NCBI RefSeq assembly: GCF_018919145.1 | Contig: NZ_JAHLQJ010000010.1 | Span: 1 to 64,000, forward strand | DNA: 64,000 bases | Source: Paenibacillus brevis | Lineage (GTDB): Bacteria > Bacillota > Bacilli > Paenibacillales > Paenibacillaceae | Direction of reading: 5' to 3' | In this document: one piece after another, positions 53,641 to 60,920 of the stretch | How the letters are laid out: each line of letters opens with the position of its first letter | Numbering within the stretch: position 1 is the first letter of the stretch | Program-made: the position numbers and the translations under genes | The notes under the pieces: model-generated | What the model was told of the DNA's origin: nothing | Databases searched by the model: none | The model's input: only the letters and a program-made list of their open reading frames with translations

Positions 53641-53697
53641 AGCGCCGCAAGGCGTATTTTTTATGCCCTCGGAGTGGGTCCGGGGGTTATCTTTTTT
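53641..53697 (+). terminator. Tandem terminators between fibre and lysis genes
   Basis: CGCC-GCAA-GGCG with a T-run (53643-53662), then CCCTCGGA/TCCGGGGG (53666-53686) with six T (53692-53697). Confidence 0.75.
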
Positions 53698-53723
53698 GAC
53701 AGAGTTGATCGGGGGAGAATGGG

Positions 53724-54122
53724 ATGTCGGAGAAAGGTGTGGTGACCATTGAGGAGATCCAAGCGCGACAGGAAGAGATAAGCCGACAATTACAGGCCAT
53801 GAGTACAGAGTTTACAAGGCTTGCTGCGGAATCTATAGCGGATCAGGCGAGGTTTAAGCTTATCGAGCAACAAGGGGAACGTCACGAAGCGGAGATCAGG
53901 GAACTCAAAGACTCCACACGTCTTATGCAGATACAGTTTGAACAGGTAATGTCCAAGATCGACACGTTGGAAATGAAGCTGTTTAACTGGCTCCAGCAAT
54001 CGCAGCAGGACAGCGCTAAGGAACGCACCACGAGTCAGAAACAGTGGATGCAGTTCCTTCAATTTGTTTTGGGTGGCACGATCGTTGCAATCGTGACCTA
54101 CGTTTTTACGAGAGGGGGATAA
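53724..54122 (+). CDS. XhlA-like hemolysin/holin accessory
   Basis: 132 residues. A long coiled coil (about 5-85) precedes one C-terminal membrane helix (about 112-128, FVLGGTIVAIVTYVF), the XhlA layout. In PBSX, XhlA cooperates with the holin in lysis. GGGGGAGAATGGG precedes the ATG. Confidence 0.82.
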   Translation: MSEKGVVTIEEIQARQEEISRQLQAMSTEFTRLAAESIADQARFKLIEQQGERHEAEIRELKDSTRLMQIQFEQVMSKIDTLEMKLFNWLQQSQQDSAKERTTSQKQWMQFLQFVLGGTIVAIVTYVFTRGG

Positions 54123-54126
54123 GGAC

Positions 54127-55020
54127 ATGCAAGCACGTAAGCAAGGCAATGCGCAGGGTATCGACGTATCCCATTGGCAGGGAGACATCAAGTGGCAGCA
54201 AGTCAAGGCTGATGGCCGCGCCTTTGCCTTTATTAAGGCGAGCCAGGGCACCAAGAGGGTCGATCCTAAGTTTGTTACTAATGCCAAAGCGGCAAGGGCT
54301 GCAGGTGTGCTGATCGGCGCCTATCACTTTGTTGATGCAACGACGATGGAAGCGGCCAGAGTAGAGGCAAGGCACTTCCACGCGACCATGCAGACGGCCG
54401 GAGTGGCCTTCGATCTGCCGCCGGTGATGGATTATGAGAACAACCCGGGCAATATCAGCAGGTCCGCAATCAATGATGTAGCGGAGGCGTTCTTGCAGGA
54501 GATTGAGCGCCTAACCGGGCGGCAGCCGCTGATCTATACGGGCAATAGCTTTGCGCATAACTTTGGCAAAGAGTTGAGCAAGTACCCAATCTGGATAGCC
54601 AGATATAACACCAAACCGCCGACAGATGTCCCCGCATGGTCCAAGTGGGATATTTGGCAGTACAGCGACGCGGGCAAGGTGCCGGGTATCGCTGGGAATG
54701 TGGACCTGAATGAATTTAACGGCACTCTGGACGAGCTGCGAGCATGGGCGTCCGGATCCGGAACAAAGGAGGAACCGAAGGTGGAGCAGAGAGACGTTAG
54801 CAAGGTGAGTGCGTGGGCTGAAAAAGACTGGGCCGAAGCCGTGGCAAACGGCTACTTTGACGGAAATAACCCAGGAGCCGAAATGACCCGGGAACAGACG
54901 GCCATAGTGATCAACCGGCTGAGACGCAACTTTTTGAAGTTGATCGCCGGTAACACCGCTCGAATCGAGGAGATTGAGCGCCAGTTAGTAAATATTGAGC
55001 ACGGGGAGGATTTACAATGA
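54127..55020 (+). CDS. Endolysin: GH25 lysozyme with SLH-like tail
   Basis: 297 residues. The GH25 muramidase domain (about 8-205) has GIDVSHWQGDI (D13), FAFIKASQG, AYHFVDATT, the catalytic MDYE (D102, E104) and NVDLNEFNG. The C-terminal part (about 222-275, WAEKDWAEAVANGYFDG with MTREQTAIVINRL) resembles one SLH repeat, a probable wall-binding module. No signal peptide, so it relies on the holin. Confidence 0.92.
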   Translation: MQARKQGNAQGIDVSHWQGDIKWQQVKADGRAFAFIKASQGTKRVDPKFVTNAKAARAAGVLIGAYHFVDATTMEAARVEARHFHATMQTAGVAFDLPPVMDYENNPGNISRSAINDVAEAFLQEIERLTGRQPLIYTGNSFAHNFGKELSKYPIWIARYNTKPPTDVPAWSKWDIWQYSDAGKVPGIAGNVDLNEFNGTLDELRAWASGSGTKEEPKVEQRDVSKVSAWAEKDWAEAVANGYFDGNNPGAEMTREQTAIVINRLRRNFLKLIAGNTARIEEIERQLVNIEHGEDLQ

Positions 55021-55238
55021 AAAAGAAAAGATGGCGGAACTATGCTTTGTGGATCAGTATCATTTCACAGGCGCTTCTGCTCCTGCAGTTGCTGGGGCAT
55101 GTTACTGGACTATATGAGATCACGGACATCATGCAGCAGGACATCATGACCATTGTTAACGTGATCTTGGGTCTGCTGGCAACATTGGGGATCATCAGCA
55201 ACCCCACTAAGCCGGATAGCGGCGGATATAACTTATAG
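55017..55238 (+). CDS. Phage holin, phi LC3 family
   Basis: 73 residues, two membrane helices (about 8-28 and 45-62) and the LGIISNPTKPDSGGY end that marks the family. ATGA overlap with the lysozyme gene. It releases the endolysin. Confidence 0.9.
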   Translation: MKKKRWRNYALWISIISQALLLLQLLGHVTGLYEITDIMQQDIMTIVNVILGLLATLGIISNPTKPDSGGYNL

Positions 55239-55245
55239 ACATGCG

Positions 55246-55279
55246 AAAGCCCCTGACCTATGAGGTTGGGGGCTTTTTT
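55246..55279 (+). terminator. Terminator of the late operon
   Basis: AAAGCCCCTGACCT pairs (one bulge) with AGGTTGGGGGCTTT, then more T. Confidence 0.88.
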
Positions 55280-55458
55280 GTATACATCACAGCAAATATG
55301 GAGAAATTACTATTGTCAAAGTATAATTATGTAAAATTTTCAAAAAGAAAGCCTTGTGGGTATACAAATAATAAGAGAAAGTGTAAGATTAGCATCAAAA
55401 GAGATAAATCATAAGAATATGTGTTCTTGTGCATTTTTGAGAATGGAGGTGGAAAGGT

Positions 55459-56106
55459 TTGAGTTCAATTGATATTGCGAAATGGTTCATACTTAACAAT
55501 TCGGACACTAATTCAGAATCATGGGATAGCAAAATCAAACTACAAAAGCTTCTTTTCTATTCTCAAGCAATGCACTTAGCTGTAACCGATCAGCCGTTAT
55601 TTACCGAAAGAATTGAAGCTTGGAAATTCGGGCCTGTAGTAAGGGAAGTATATAACCAAGTGGAGCGTAATAGTTTAATAACGATGGTGAGCTACTTCGG
55701 TGATCGCGTTGATTCAAAAGTTAACTCGGAAGTAATTCAGATGTTGAAGACAGTTAACTTTATTTATGGACAAAAGTCTAGTTATGAATTAGTTGACTTG
55801 ACCCATGCTGAAGAGCCATGGAAATCATTAGAGAATCAAGCGAAAGAGCAGAGAAATCCAGAAATTAAAATTGATGCTATAAAAAAATATTACCGATCTC
55901 TGAAGGATGTGTTTGAAGCCCACAAAGATTTTGATTTTGACTCGCACACTTCACAAAATATTAACGGAAATCGTTTTGTCTACAATATAAAGGAAACAGC
56001 ACTGAATCCATCAGACATCACTGATTTGCGCAACTTAGGACATGAGGTTACAGGACAATCCTTTTTTGTTTACAAAGATGAATCTGGGGAATTGGTGGTT
56101 TATTAG
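55459..56106 (+). CDS. SocA/Panacea-domain (DUF4065) protein, probable antitoxin
   Basis: 215 residues. KIKLQKLLFYSQAMHLAVTD, FTERIEAWKFGPVVREVY and LVDLTHAEEPWK are the signature blocks of the DUF4065 (SocA/Panacea) domain. The C-terminal 60 residues are an extra segment. TTG 55459 has GGAGGTGGAAAGG upstream. The next gene starts three bases later, the usual two-gene toxin-antitoxin layout. In a prophage it probably serves defence or maintenance. Confidence 0.83.
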   Translation: MSSIDIAKWFILNNSDTNSESWDSKIKLQKLLFYSQAMHLAVTDQPLFTERIEAWKFGPVVREVYNQVERNSLITMVSYFGDRVDSKVNSEVIQMLKTVNFIYGQKSSYELVDLTHAEEPWKSLENQAKEQRNPEIKIDAIKKYYRSLKDVFEAHKDFDFDSHTSQNINGNRFVYNIKETALNPSDITDLRNLGHEVTGQSFFVYKDESGELVVY

Positions 56107-56109
56107 CTT

Positions 56110-56514
56110 ATGGATTTTTGCTGTGGAACGATATTCATGAGAAGAGGAATTAAATTCAAGGATGGCGGATACGATACAAGTAGATTTGGTCATCCAACAA
56201 TTATACCCCTAGATTTAGGATTTGGAGATTCTGTCGCATATTTCCTTTCGACCACAAGCCAAGTTGAAATTTATCCTCAGCGAGAACAAGAGTACTACTT
56301 GGTAAACTCAACAAGAAACGGATTCAAAAAACCATCATTAATAAACTTGAAATTTATTTATAAAGCACCACATGGTTTTTCTCCACCTGGAATTGGTTGT
56401 ATTAAGCCGGAAGATTTCTACAAAATGATTGCCAAATTTGTTGCATATCAAGAAATAACTCCGGATGAGTACTATGAAGAATTATTTCCGCGCATACAAG
56501 GTTATTTAAACTAA
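56110..56514 (+). CDS. Partner of the Panacea protein, candidate toxin
   Basis: 134 residues; no membrane helix. GHPTIIPLDLGFGDSVAYFL and EQEYYLVNSTRNGFKKPSLI suggest a small beta-barrel, loosely MazF-like, but the family is not recognised. ATG 56110 lies three bases after the antitoxin stop, with ATG 56146 as alternative. Both genes are AT-rich relative to the late genes. Confidence 0.65.
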   Translation: MDFCCGTIFMRRGIKFKDGGYDTSRFGHPTIIPLDLGFGDSVAYFLSTTSQVEIYPQREQEYYLVNSTRNGFKKPSLINLKFIYKAPHGFSPPGIGCIKPEDFYKMIAKFVAYQEITPDEYYEELFPRIQGYLN

Positions 56515-56550
56515 AGAACATTAGATATTATTAAATTCATGCTTATAACA

Positions 56551-56589
56551 AAAAAGCCCACTAACCTATACGGTCGGTGGGCTTTTTTT
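56551..56589. terminator. Terminator after the toxin-antitoxin-like pair
   Basis: AAAAAGCCCAC pairs with GTGGGCTTTTT; bidirectional A and T runs. Confidence 0.88.
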
Positions 56590-56592
56590 CGT

Positions 56593-56772
56593 TTATGTAG
56601 TTACGTGCTTGATGTCGGCTAGCGGAATCCACGCTGCGCCGCCATGTGCTTTGATCTTAACCCTGCTGCGATCCTCGGGCCAGCTCGGCATCCCCGAGAG
56701 CTTTGACCCATCATCCAGCAGCAGCGACAGCGGTTTGCAAGCCTGTATTGCTTTATTTATGTATGTATACAT
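56593..56772 (-). CDS. Small YolD-like protein
   Basis: A 59-residue gene: MYTYINKAIQACKPLSLLLD, then DGSKLSGMPSWPEDRSRVKI and an end WIPLADIKHVTT. The short beta pattern ending in W-I-P-L-x-D-I resembles YolD-like proteins. GGAGGTGAAAT directly precedes the ATG. It is divergent from the LexA-box promoter. Confidence 0.65.
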   Translation of the reverse strand: MYTYINKAIQACKPLSLLLDDGSKLSGMPSWPEDRSRVKIKAHGGAAWIPLADIKHVTT

Positions 56773-56828
56773 ATTTCACCTCCAAGAATTAACTTCTACA
56801 TATTGGATAATAATCCTTTTTGCAGTTC

Positions 56829-56873
56829 TTGAATACTTATCCGTGTATCGCATATAATACAAACAAACGTTCG
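56829..56873 (+). promoter_or_regulatory. Sigma-A promoter with LexA (SOS) box
   Basis: TTGAAT (56829-56834), 18 bp, TATAAT (56853-56858), then CAAACAAACGTTCG (56860-56873), which differs from the Bacillus LexA palindrome CGAAC-N4-GTTCG at one base. It lies 22 bases before the gene at 56895. Confidence 0.65.
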
Positions 56874-56894
56874 TATTTTTGTGAGGTGTAAAAA

Positions 56895-57296
56895 ATGAGC
56901 GAAAAGGTAACAGGAATAATTGATAATGTGGATAGACAGTTGGTCAGGGACAGTGTAGTCTTGCAAAATCTACTCGTGATGCTGCAAAAGAGCGGCGCTG
57001 AGTTAAAGATAATGGGCACATTACTTGAGAGGGCCTACGCCATGTCTCAGCGTGTAATTGAGGATATGGTAGTAGCAGATGGTAAGGTCAATAGGGCGGC
57101 GCTCAAGGATCGGGACATCAAGGTATATCGTGAGGAGCAACAAGGCCTGGTTATTTACTATTACTTTACTTGCCGGGGGCGTGAGGAACGATTCGGAGTG
57201 ACGAGGGATGTGCTTAGGTCGGAGATTAGCTTACGTTTGAGCAAGTATGTATCCGAGCTGGGCAAGATGCTAAAGGATACTGGGCAGCATGCTTGA
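56895..57296 (+). CDS. SOS-linked phage protein of unknown function
   Basis: 133 residues. A helical N-terminal half (NVDRQLVRDSVVLQNLLVML) is followed by a basic middle and a YREEQQGLVIYYYFTCRGRE strand pair. GTGAGGTG precedes the ATG. It overlaps the next gene. The preceding LexA-like box suggests induction by DNA damage. Confidence 0.7.
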   Translation: MSEKVTGIIDNVDRQLVRDSVVLQNLLVMLQKSGAELKIMGTLLERAYAMSQRVIEDMVVADGKVNRAALKDRDIKVYREEQQGLVIYYYFTCRGREERFGVTRDVLRSEISLRLSKYVSELGKMLKDTGQHA

Positions 57297-57570
57297 TGAT
57301 CTGGAGCGCAAGCTGCTTCGGGTGCTTAGTAACTATAGGCATTCGCACAGATCCATGCCCATCGAAAAGGACCTGGTACGGATGATGGGCCGAAAAATGC
57401 CGGTGATCAATCGGGGCTTATTGGGCTTAGAGCAAAAAGGCTATATTGAGTGGCGGCCTCCTTACCTGGACACGATCAGGGTTAAGGAGGCGTGGGATAG
57501 GGATGGCATTCAAAAGGAGCAGAAACAGAAGATAGACATGGACAACAATGCATACTTCACACAGTATTAA
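57289..57570 (+). CDS. Small winged-helix protein
   Basis: 93 residues. LDDLERKLLRVLSNYRHSHR, MPIEKDLVRMMGRKMPVINR and LLGLEQKGYIEWRPP outline a winged helix like the N-terminus of LexA. Its stop overlaps a hairpin. Probably a transcription regulator of the SOS-linked pair. Confidence 0.7.
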   Translation: MLDDLERKLLRVLSNYRHSHRSMPIEKDLVRMMGRKMPVINRGLLGLEQKGYIEWRPPYLDTIRVKEAWDRDGIQKEQKQKIDMDNNAYFTQY

Positions 57571-57586
57571 AGGCCCTTGCGGGCCT
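57571..57586. terminator. Short shared terminator hairpin
   Basis: AGGCCC-TTGC-GGGCCT next to the stop codons of convergent genes 57289 (+) and 57585 (-). The T-run is weak. Confidence 0.5.
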
Positions 57587-57881
57587 ATTTCTTTGTCTTC
57601 AGCCGGTCATATATTTCTTTCACTTCGTCATACGCTCGCATTTTCATAAGCTGAGTTATTCTCCCGAAATCATCCTTGTCGTCTCCGGTATAGCCTTCAT
57701 TAATTCGCTCTATATTTGCTATGGATATTTTCGCAATGTTATCATCTATCTCCCCTTCGACCTCATATGTAGACAGATAGATTTTTACATCGCTCATCAT
57801 GCTTTCCTTGTCTGCACTCTGAGGGTTTCCGCAAGCGGAAAGTACCACTACGAGCACCATAATCCATAATAAATTTTTCAT
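57585..57881 (-). CDS. Small lipoprotein
   Basis: 98 residues; signal sequence with lipobox LSAC (Cys17), then an acidic helical domain. AGAGGTGAAAT precedes the ATG. It lies 19 bases after the minus-strand gene at 57901, so the two probably form one operon. A surface protein expressed by the lysogen is likely, function unknown. Confidence 0.75.
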   Translation of the reverse strand: MKNLLWIMVLVVVLSACGNPQSADKESMMSDVKIYLSTYEVEGEIDDNIAKISIANIERINEGYTGDDKDDFGRITQLMKMRAYDEVKEIYDRLKTKK

Positions 57882-57900
57882 AATTTCACCTCTTTTTGAT

Positions 57901-58803
57901 TTATGACATGAGAACTTTGATCAGAATAACACAGAGAATAATCAGGATAGCTATCCCTATCCAATTTACCTTTTTACCATACCTATGAGTGCTCTGAATA
58001 TCATCTGTATCATTACTACTGGCCCTGTGGTCGCTATAATGTTGAGTAGACGAATGTGCATATGATCTTAGCTGATCATTCGGAGTTGATGCTTTTTGAG
58101 CAGGGAGGCGGGCTGTCTTGGTTTTGCTTATCCCAAACTCGCTAGAAAGATATTCAGCCGTTTGCTTGTATGCAATAGTTGTTGTGGAGCCCCCATACAC
58201 TTCAGTTTCCCAATCCCCTTCATTTTCAATAACCATTTTCCCGAAGTATCGTAGCGACTCTCCGGTGTACTTATTCATCGAATTTATAAAAGAACTATTT
58301 TTTAGCTGACTATCTGCAAATGAATAGAACTTCTCTTTTAGGGGCGAGGTATCTAAGTTGGAATGCCTGTCGTCTGAAAGATATCGGTAAACGCAGAATG
58401 TAAAAAATGCGATCTTATCTCGTAGCTCAAGAGCATCAAAAACCTTATTATACATCGACTTTTTACCTATGTAGGGAGAATGCTCAATATTACGTGCATC
58501 GGCAAAATCCACAAGCCCAGGATCGGGATCATACTTATCGTTCTTCTCGTACCTTGATAAAAGGGCGCTCAGATCATATCCGTCGATATCATCAGGAAAA
58601 CTGATTCCAACACCTCTTGCATATTCTAGTTGCCTTTCACTAGGCGCTTCTAGTGGCACTTCCTTAATATCGATAGGCTCCAGATAACCATCGATTAGAA
58701 GTTGTTCTTTTGCTTCTTCAATCGATTTTGCTTTAATATGTACTGACCTCTTGCGCTTTGTTATAGAGTACAAAGCAGTACCTTCAAAATATCTAGGTTT
58801 CAC
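57901..58803 (-). CDS. C-terminally membrane-anchored protein of unknown function
   Basis: 300 residues. A small N-terminal beta-alpha domain (1-60, GTALYSITKRKRSVHIKAKS), a BRCT-unlike RQLEYARGVGISFPDDIDG segment (about 68), a helical middle (about 95-235), a Ser/His-rich linker and a final membrane helix (about 280-298, WIGIAILIILCVILIKVLM). GAGGGGGC precedes the ATG. AT-rich, unlike the late genes. Confidence 0.7.
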   Translation of the reverse strand: MKPRYFEGTALYSITKRKRSVHIKAKSIEEAKEQLLIDGYLEPIDIKEVPLEAPSERQLEYARGVGISFPDDIDGYDLSALLSRYEKNDKYDPDPGLVDFADARNIEHSPYIGKKSMYNKVFDALELRDKIAFFTFCVYRYLSDDRHSNLDTSPLKEKFYSFADSQLKNSSFINSMNKYTGESLRYFGKMVIENEGDWETEVYGGSTTTIAYKQTAEYLSSEFGISKTKTARLPAQKASTPNDQLRSYAHSSTQHYSDHRASSNDTDDIQSTHRYGKKVNWIGIAILIILCVILIKVLMS

Positions 58804-59392
58804 GATAGCCCCCTCCTGATATCTTCATTCACTTAAGAGTTTACCAGAAGTAGGAAATCAGTTCTATGATTTTCGATAGGAGTTTACAAAAGTACAATTC
58901 ATCTGGTATTATTTTCTTCATACCATACTAATTAATTGGGGCCCCTAGCATGCGCTTAATGGGGAGATTCTAAACCAAACTTTTCACCGTCGTTATTTTT
59001 TCGATAGTGAGTGGGGTAATTCGATCAACGAACTGCGAGCAATATCAAAGACGGTAGTATCTTCCGGAACGGATTATGGCCGTTGCAGTTCAAGGATTAA
59101 GCATGATCACTTTTAAAAAAATCAGTAATGATATAGTTTTCTATCATTCTGATGATTTGGAAGTGTTCACTTTCCTTGAATTTGCAACGGCCTTTTTGCG
59201 TTCACGAGAAAGGTGGTGTTTTCCGAAAAGCGTCCTTTTAACAGCCTGCCATTAGATAGACTTTTGGGTTATTTTACAAGTGAGTAATTCGACATTTTGC
59301 GACAGCGGGAATTAGTGGAAAGATTTAGAATATGGACAAGGAGCATCACCCTATTGGTTGATGGTTTTCTCAGGGAGAGCCAATGAATCAGC
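58804..59392. other. AT-rich intergenic region with a long stem-loop
   Basis: 590 bases without a credible gene on either strand. It holds GTAGGAAATCAG (58850-58861), shared with the int-proximal junction, a long inverted-repeat hairpin (59078-59197), and otherwise nothing I can identify. Confidence 0.6.
59078..59197. repeat. 115-nt inverted-repeat stem-loop
   Basis: GGCCGTTGC (59078-59086) pairs with GCAACGGCC (59184-59192), TTCAAGGA (59089-59096) with TCCTTGAA (59173-59180), and an inner stem joins ATCAG/CTGAT and AATGAT/ATCATT (59121-59154). T5 follows. It could be an elaborate terminator, a structured RNA or a MITE-like insertion. Confidence 0.6.
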
Positions 59393-59617
59393 TCAGCTCC
59401 TGTCTCGGACAATCTCAAGGATGTACAAATCTGTGATGCGGCAGCCTAATATTTGGGCGGCGTTAATAGCGAATTCAAGAGACATTTTGCGAGATCCCCT
59501 AATGATTTTGTTTACATATTGCGGGGAAACTCCCATACGTCTAGCGAATTCAGCTTGTGTCAACCCGGCATCATTGAGCCTGTCCTGCAGGAGGCAATCC
59601 CCGAGTATGTAACCCAT
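59393..59617 (-). CDS. Small XRE-family HTH regulator
   Basis: 74 residues, nearly all HTH: LTQAEFARRMGVSPQYVNKI (about 19-38) and the scaffold helices MSLEFAINAAQILGCRITDL. GAAAGGAGC precedes the ATG. It is divergent from the small gene at 59750, with an SOS-type box between. Confidence 0.85.
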   Translation of the reverse strand: MGYILGDCLLQDRLNDAGLTQAEFARRMGVSPQYVNKIIRGSRKMSLEFAINAAQILGCRITDLYILEIVRDRS

Positions 59618-59658
59618 GGGAAGCTCCTTTCATTTCAGTAAACGATTCATTTATTTTC

Positions 59659-59672
59659 AGAACAAATGTTCT
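59659..59672. promoter_or_regulatory. LexA (SOS)-type box
   Basis: AGAACAAATGTTCT holds GAAC-N4-GTTC in the divergent region between the HTH gene and the gene at 59750. The core matches the Bacillus LexA consensus. Confidence 0.6.
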
Positions 59673-59749
59673 CGTTTTATGTTCGGTTTTATGGTATGCT
59701 CGTCTTAACATCTCATTCGGAAAATAATTACTTCTAGGAGGAATGACTT

Positions 59750-59887
59750 TTGCCTAAACCTGAAATTGACCTCGAAAAACTAATCTGTAAATTAAAACAA
59801 CGTGGAGTGGATGTAATCGAAGTCGAACAATACCTCACCCTCGTTATTTCTTCCAACGTTTCAAAGCCGCTTCAAGAAGCTCAATAA
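59750..59887 (+). CDS. Small phage protein converging on the repressor gene
   Basis: 45 residues from TTG 59750, with CTAGGAGG 10 bases upstream: MPKPEIDLEKLICKLKQRGV through SKPLQEAQ, mostly helical. Its last 44 bases are antisense to the 3' end of the repressor gene. An SOS-type box lies 78 bases upstream. No family recognised. Confidence 0.55.
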   Translation: MPKPEIDLEKLICKLKQRGVDVIEVEQYLTLVISSNVSKPLQEAQ

Positions 59888-60236
59888 CATCGTCTGCCTC
59901 GTCTTTGCTAAGGGCATGTCCTTTGTAAGTAAGTTTGTACTGGTTTAAACGTTCAATGGGAATGTCCGCTAACTCCGACTCTTCATGAGGGTCGGGGTTT
60001 TTTATTTCCGAAGCCTCCCCATATTGATTTGTATCTGCCACACCAATAATGTAATCCACGGTTGCTCTTAAAACCGGAACAAGTTTGGCGGCAATCTCGG
60101 TCGTAAGGCGCCGCTCCCCTTTTTCAATGTCGTAATAATATTGCGGAGTAATTTCAAGTTGTTTCGCCACCGCAATCCCACTTAATCCACGCTTTTTTCT
60201 TAATTCTTTTAATCGATTATTGACCTCAGCCACCAA
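59844..60236 (-). CDS. CI-like phage repressor
   Basis: 130 residues. XRE-type HTH at the N-terminus (about 7-62, LKELRKKRGLSGIAVAKQLE, ITPQYYYDIEKGERRLT), a linker (70-90) and a short C-terminal helical domain (about 100-130). There is no LexA/CI-type S24 protease domain, so inactivation is probably by an antirepressor, which is present at 60921. Divergent from the Cro-like gene across the operator array. Confidence 0.85.
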   Translation of the reverse strand: MVAEVNNRLKELRKKRGLSGIAVAKQLEITPQYYYDIEKGERRLTTEIAAKLVPVLRATVDYIIGVADTNQYGEASEIKNPDPHEESELADIPIERLNQYKLTYKGHALSKDEADDVIELLEAALKRWKK

Positions 60237-60275
60237 TTGACAACTCCTTATATGAAAAGTTTCAAGTCGTTATTA

Positions 60276-60440
60276 AGCATTTTGCTGTAATGAATCATAA
60301 CATTGCACTAAAAATTAAACAATCAGCATTTTGTTGATAAACTGAGCATTTTGAAGCATTTTGATTATATTATCAGCAATATGCTGTTTATTTAAACATA
60401 ATGCTTAAATTTGCTCATTTACACATAACAGCATAATGCT
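60276..60440. promoter_or_regulatory. Lysogeny operator array: seven near-palindromic sites
   Basis: Eleven-base sites of the AGCA-NNN-TGCT type: 60276 AGCATTTTGCT, 60325 AGCATTTTGTT, 60345 AGCATTTTGAA, 60355 AGCATTTTGAT, 60375 AGCAATATGCT, 60395 AACATAATGCT, 60430 AGCATAATGCT. Starts from 60325 to 60395 are 20, 10, 20 and 20 bases apart, which keeps them on one helix face. They fill the region between the divergent repressor and Cro-like genes. Confidence 0.75.
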
Positions 60441-60468
60441 TATTATTGGGTCATGGAGGTGAACACAA

Positions 60469-60753
60469 ATGAACTTCACAGAAGCAGTAAAGCAAGCAAT
60501 GGACGCAAGAGGAATGAGTAGAGCCGATTTGGCAAGAGCAACCGGTCGAAGCTATCAATATATCAGCGATCTACTTAAAGGAGAGCGTCGTTGGCATGAA
60601 CTTATCATCAATGAAGTTTGTGAAGCTCTCGAAATCAAAATCGAGTTCACTGGCATTGCAATTGATGGGGAGGAGGAAAGTCCCGAATTTATCGACAGAT
60701 TTACAAATGATAACAACCGAGATGGACACGCGGAAAGTGAGGTGATCACTTGA
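60469..60753 (+). CDS. Cro-like HTH regulator
   Basis: 94 residues. HTH near the N-terminus (about 4-58, MDARGMSRADLARATGRSYQ, YISDLLKGERRWHELIINEV) and an acidic C-terminal tail. CATGGAGGTG lies nine bases before the ATG. It overlaps the next frame by TTGA. Confidence 0.82.
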   Translation: MNFTEAVKQAMDARGMSRADLARATGRSYQYISDLLKGERRWHELIINEVCEALEIKIEFTGIAIDGEEESPEFIDRFTNDNNRDGHAESEVIT

Positions 60754-60920
60754 GTCGAAGGCGAGTTTCCAAAGAAACCCTACTGCGATTGGCAGAACAA
60801 GTCGGTGTAGAACTTATTTTCAACAAGATGTGGGTTCGCAAGGTTGGCGAAGAAAAATCAAGGAAGCGGAAGGAGATGTACTTCCATTTGAACTCAATAG
60901 TAAAAAGGAGGGAAAAGAAG

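Noticed and set aside
56609..56857. Plus-strand frame of 82 aa
   Set aside because: The opposite strand has a better gene (56593-56772) with a strong ribosome binding site, and this frame crosses the LexA-box promoter region.
58925..59060. Possible gene fragments in the AT-rich region before the HTH gene
   Set aside because: No frame with a start and ribosome binding site; similarity to any family could not be recognised.
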